Source of the DNA: JAWKIJ01 sp041394325
GTDB taxonomy: Bacteria > Actinomycetota > Acidimicrobiia > Acidimicrobiales > Microtrichaceae
Direction: 5' to 3'
Assembly: GCA_041394325.1 (NCBI GenBank)
Contig: JAWKIJ010000001.1
Coordinates: 372,001-436,000 of the forward strand
DNA length: 64,000 nt
Position numbers and translations under genes: made by a program. Below the pieces are notes generated by a model. It was not told the origin of the DNA. It worked only from the letters and a program-made list of their open reading frames with translations, and searched no databases. Shown here piece by piece: positions 62,708 through 64,000 of this stretch; position 1 is the first letter of the stretch; each line of letters starts with the position of its first letter.

Positions 62708-62748
62708 CCCACGCAGTGTACCGACGTACCTCCATGATCACCGATCGA

Positions 62749-64000
62749 TCAACGCCGGTCGGTGCAGCGTCGATCCAACTCCCGGAACGCTCGGTCGACC
62801 GCGTCGACGAACTCCCGATCCTGCAGAGCGATATCGCCCGGATCCACCGAGCCACGTGCACGATAGATGCCCTCCAACCACGGCCCGAGCTGCTCGGCGG
62901 CCTCCCGGAGTCGTCGAGCACCGCCCGCGTCGCCGGACGCGGCATCGACTTGCGCGAGGAGCCCCACCAGTCGCTGCATCGTGGATCCCAGGATCGCGGC
63001 GTCCGCGTCGTTGGACGCCCGGGTGACCCCGGCGACGTCGCGTACGGGCGACGCCACGCACGGGTCGGACCCGAGCCGTGTCACCAGGGACGCCAACGCC
63101 GCGGGACCGATCGTCGACGACACCGGCGGAGCGACCGTCGTGGTCGCGACCGTGGTCGTGGTGGTCGAGGTGGTGGTCGTAGAAGTAGGGGCCGTGGTGA
63201 CCGACGGCCCCGAGTCGTCGCTCCGGCGGTTCCGCGACGGGTCGGGGGCACGATGCAACCGGTTGCTCACCCTCGCCACCGCGGGACCGAGCGTGTCCCA
63301 CAGGCGCTGAGCGACGATCCGGGCACCCTTCTCGTTGTGATGCGTCCCGTCGATGAAGACGTCATCGTGATCCTCGAGCGTGTCGCTGATGTCGATGCTG
63401 GGAGGGCCGATCTCGCTGACGAGGCGTCGATCGGGCGGACTGAGGTGCTTGGGTTGGAGGTAGAACATCGCCCTGATCCCACGTGCCTTCGCGAGCGCGG
63501 CGGTCATGGAACGCCCCCGTTTGTAGACGTCGGCCGCACGGTCGACGTCCTCGTCGGTGGGTTGGGGGTAAACGACCTGTTGCGAGCGCGTTGCGGGGGC
63601 GGCACCGGCATCGGGCACGAACACCCGTCGCAACCAGCGGGCCACCATGTGCAGTGCGCTGTAGCGGCTGTATCTCCGCCATGCGGCGACCGCCGCGTTG
63701 GGAGGTTTGACGTCGGGGACGCCGGTGACCTTCCCGTCGATGGCCAGTGCGATCTGGTCGGCCTGCACCGTCGACGGGACACCCTTGGCAAGGGACTGCT
63801 GGGCACGGATCTCGTTCGCCCCGTCGTAGAACACGGCGATATCGGGCCGTTGGCCGTGTGCGGTGAGCTGCTCGAAGAGGATCAACTCCTGGAAGTGGGA
63901 CCATCCCCGCTGACCGAAGTTGCGGATGACCATGGGCGTCCCCGCTCGTTCGGCCACCTTGGAGAGCTCCGACGCGATCGTGTAGTCGTCGCGCTGCGCC
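62749..64000 (-). CDS. SGNH-hydrolase-type membrane protein, copy 3 of array, N-terminus beyond the window
   Basis: At least 416 residues remain in an intact frame, continuing past the right edge. MVIRNFGQRGWSHFQELILF, IAVFYDGANEIRAQQSLAKG and VFIDGTHHNEKGARIVAQRL show the same SGNH core (block I lies outside the window or at its edge). The Thr linker is mixed Thr/Ser, and the C-terminal domain (SDPCVASPVRDVAGVTRAS) is related but divergent. Compared with copies 1 and 2 it is only moderately similar, so it is an older paralogue. It lies first in the transcription order of the visible array. Confidence 0.85.
   Translation of the reverse strand, partial: AQRDDYTIASELSKVAERAGTPMVIRNFGQRGWSHFQELILFEQLTAHGQRPDIAVFYDGANEIRAQQSLAKGVPSTVQADQIALAIDGKVTGVPDVKPPNAAVAAWRRYSRYSALHMVARWLRRVFVPDAGAAPATRSQQVVYPQPTDEDVDRAADVYKRGRSMTAALAKARGIRAMFYLQPKHLSPPDRRLVSEIGPPSIDISDTLEDHDDVFIDGTHHNEKGARIVAQRLWDTLGPAVARVSNRLHRAPDPSRNRRSDDSGPSVTTAPTSTTTTSTTTTTVATTTVAPPVSSTIGPAALASLVTRLGSDPCVASPVRDVAGVTRASNDADAAILGSTMQRLVGLLAQVDAASGDAGGARRLREAAEQLGPWLEGIYRARGSVDPGDIALQDREFVDAVDRAFRELDRRCTDRR

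Noticed and set aside
1..64000. tRNA, rRNA or riboswitch genes
   Set aside because: No cloverleaf with the GTTCRA loop, rRNA segment or known riboswitch core was recognised by eye in the gaps. A covariance-model search was not possible here.

Overview
The window is about 70 % GC, and almost every real gene uses G/C-ending codons with ATG, GTG or occasional TTG starts. An Actinomycetota chromosome is the best fit, and Acidimicrobiia or relatives are plausible. Supporting signs are a DUF222/HNH nuclease, a Ku plus split LigD end-joining set, many genes with a TANNNT box 6-8 nt before the start codon (leaderless layout), and Thr/Pro-rich surface proteins. No rRNA, tRNA, CRISPR array or integrase was recognised. 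The taxonomic placement is inference.

Region 1 (1-31 kb) is a surface-polysaccharide locus. It holds single, tandem and fused glycosyltransferases (2-3808, 4216-6702, 8805-10031, 11248-13613, 18085-19203, 24514-25683). It also has an ABC exporter pair Wzm/Wzt (6699-8805) followed by a methyltransferase with a predicted coiled-coil region, a polytopic membrane protein (15765-18044), a UDP-GlcNAc 2-epimerase/GT2 fusion (20035-22003), GDP-fucose synthase (22177), a Wzx-type flippase (23169), and RmlB/RmlD for dTDP-rhamnose (29222-31065). Within it sits a small accessory island (25.7-28.2 kb): an AlbA_2/Schlafen-like remnant, a DUF222-HNH protein and a VapBC pair with a palindromic operator.

Region 2 (31-43.8 kb) is mixed: an alpha/beta hydrolase, a SHOCT-like small protein, a 771-residue membrane protein joining a degenerate synthase-like region, a PilZ-like domain and a signal-peptidase-like domain lacking its catalytic residues, a PIG-L hydrolase and FMN reductase, a SNF2-family ATPase, two SDRs with an enoyl-CoA hydratase, and a Thr/Pro-repeat membrane protein. 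Region 3 (43.9-58.5 kb) has two sugar-kinase-like genes, AlkB-like, PilZ, a geranylgeranyl-reductase-family flavoenzyme, a GH5 lipoprotein, an M15B peptidase, MsrB, an MFS exporter, a second PIG-L enzyme, a DUF3089 lipoprotein, LigD polymerase, Ku, a convergent ATP-dependent ligase, and CorA. Region 4 (58.5-64 kb) is a minus-strand array of three SGNH-type membrane proteins with a DUF5989-like 58-residue protein between copies 2 and 3. Copies 1 and 2 share a nearly identical 0.87-kb block. The array runs off the right edge.

Reading the coordinates: many genes are interrupted by small frame breaks, nearly all consistent with loss of one base from a G/C run or of one CG unit from CGCG. Restoring them gives whole codon numbers and intact family motifs. 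I treat them as probable sequence or assembly errors and annotate those genes as single CDS spanning the breaks, so the coordinates of such genes are not multiples of three.
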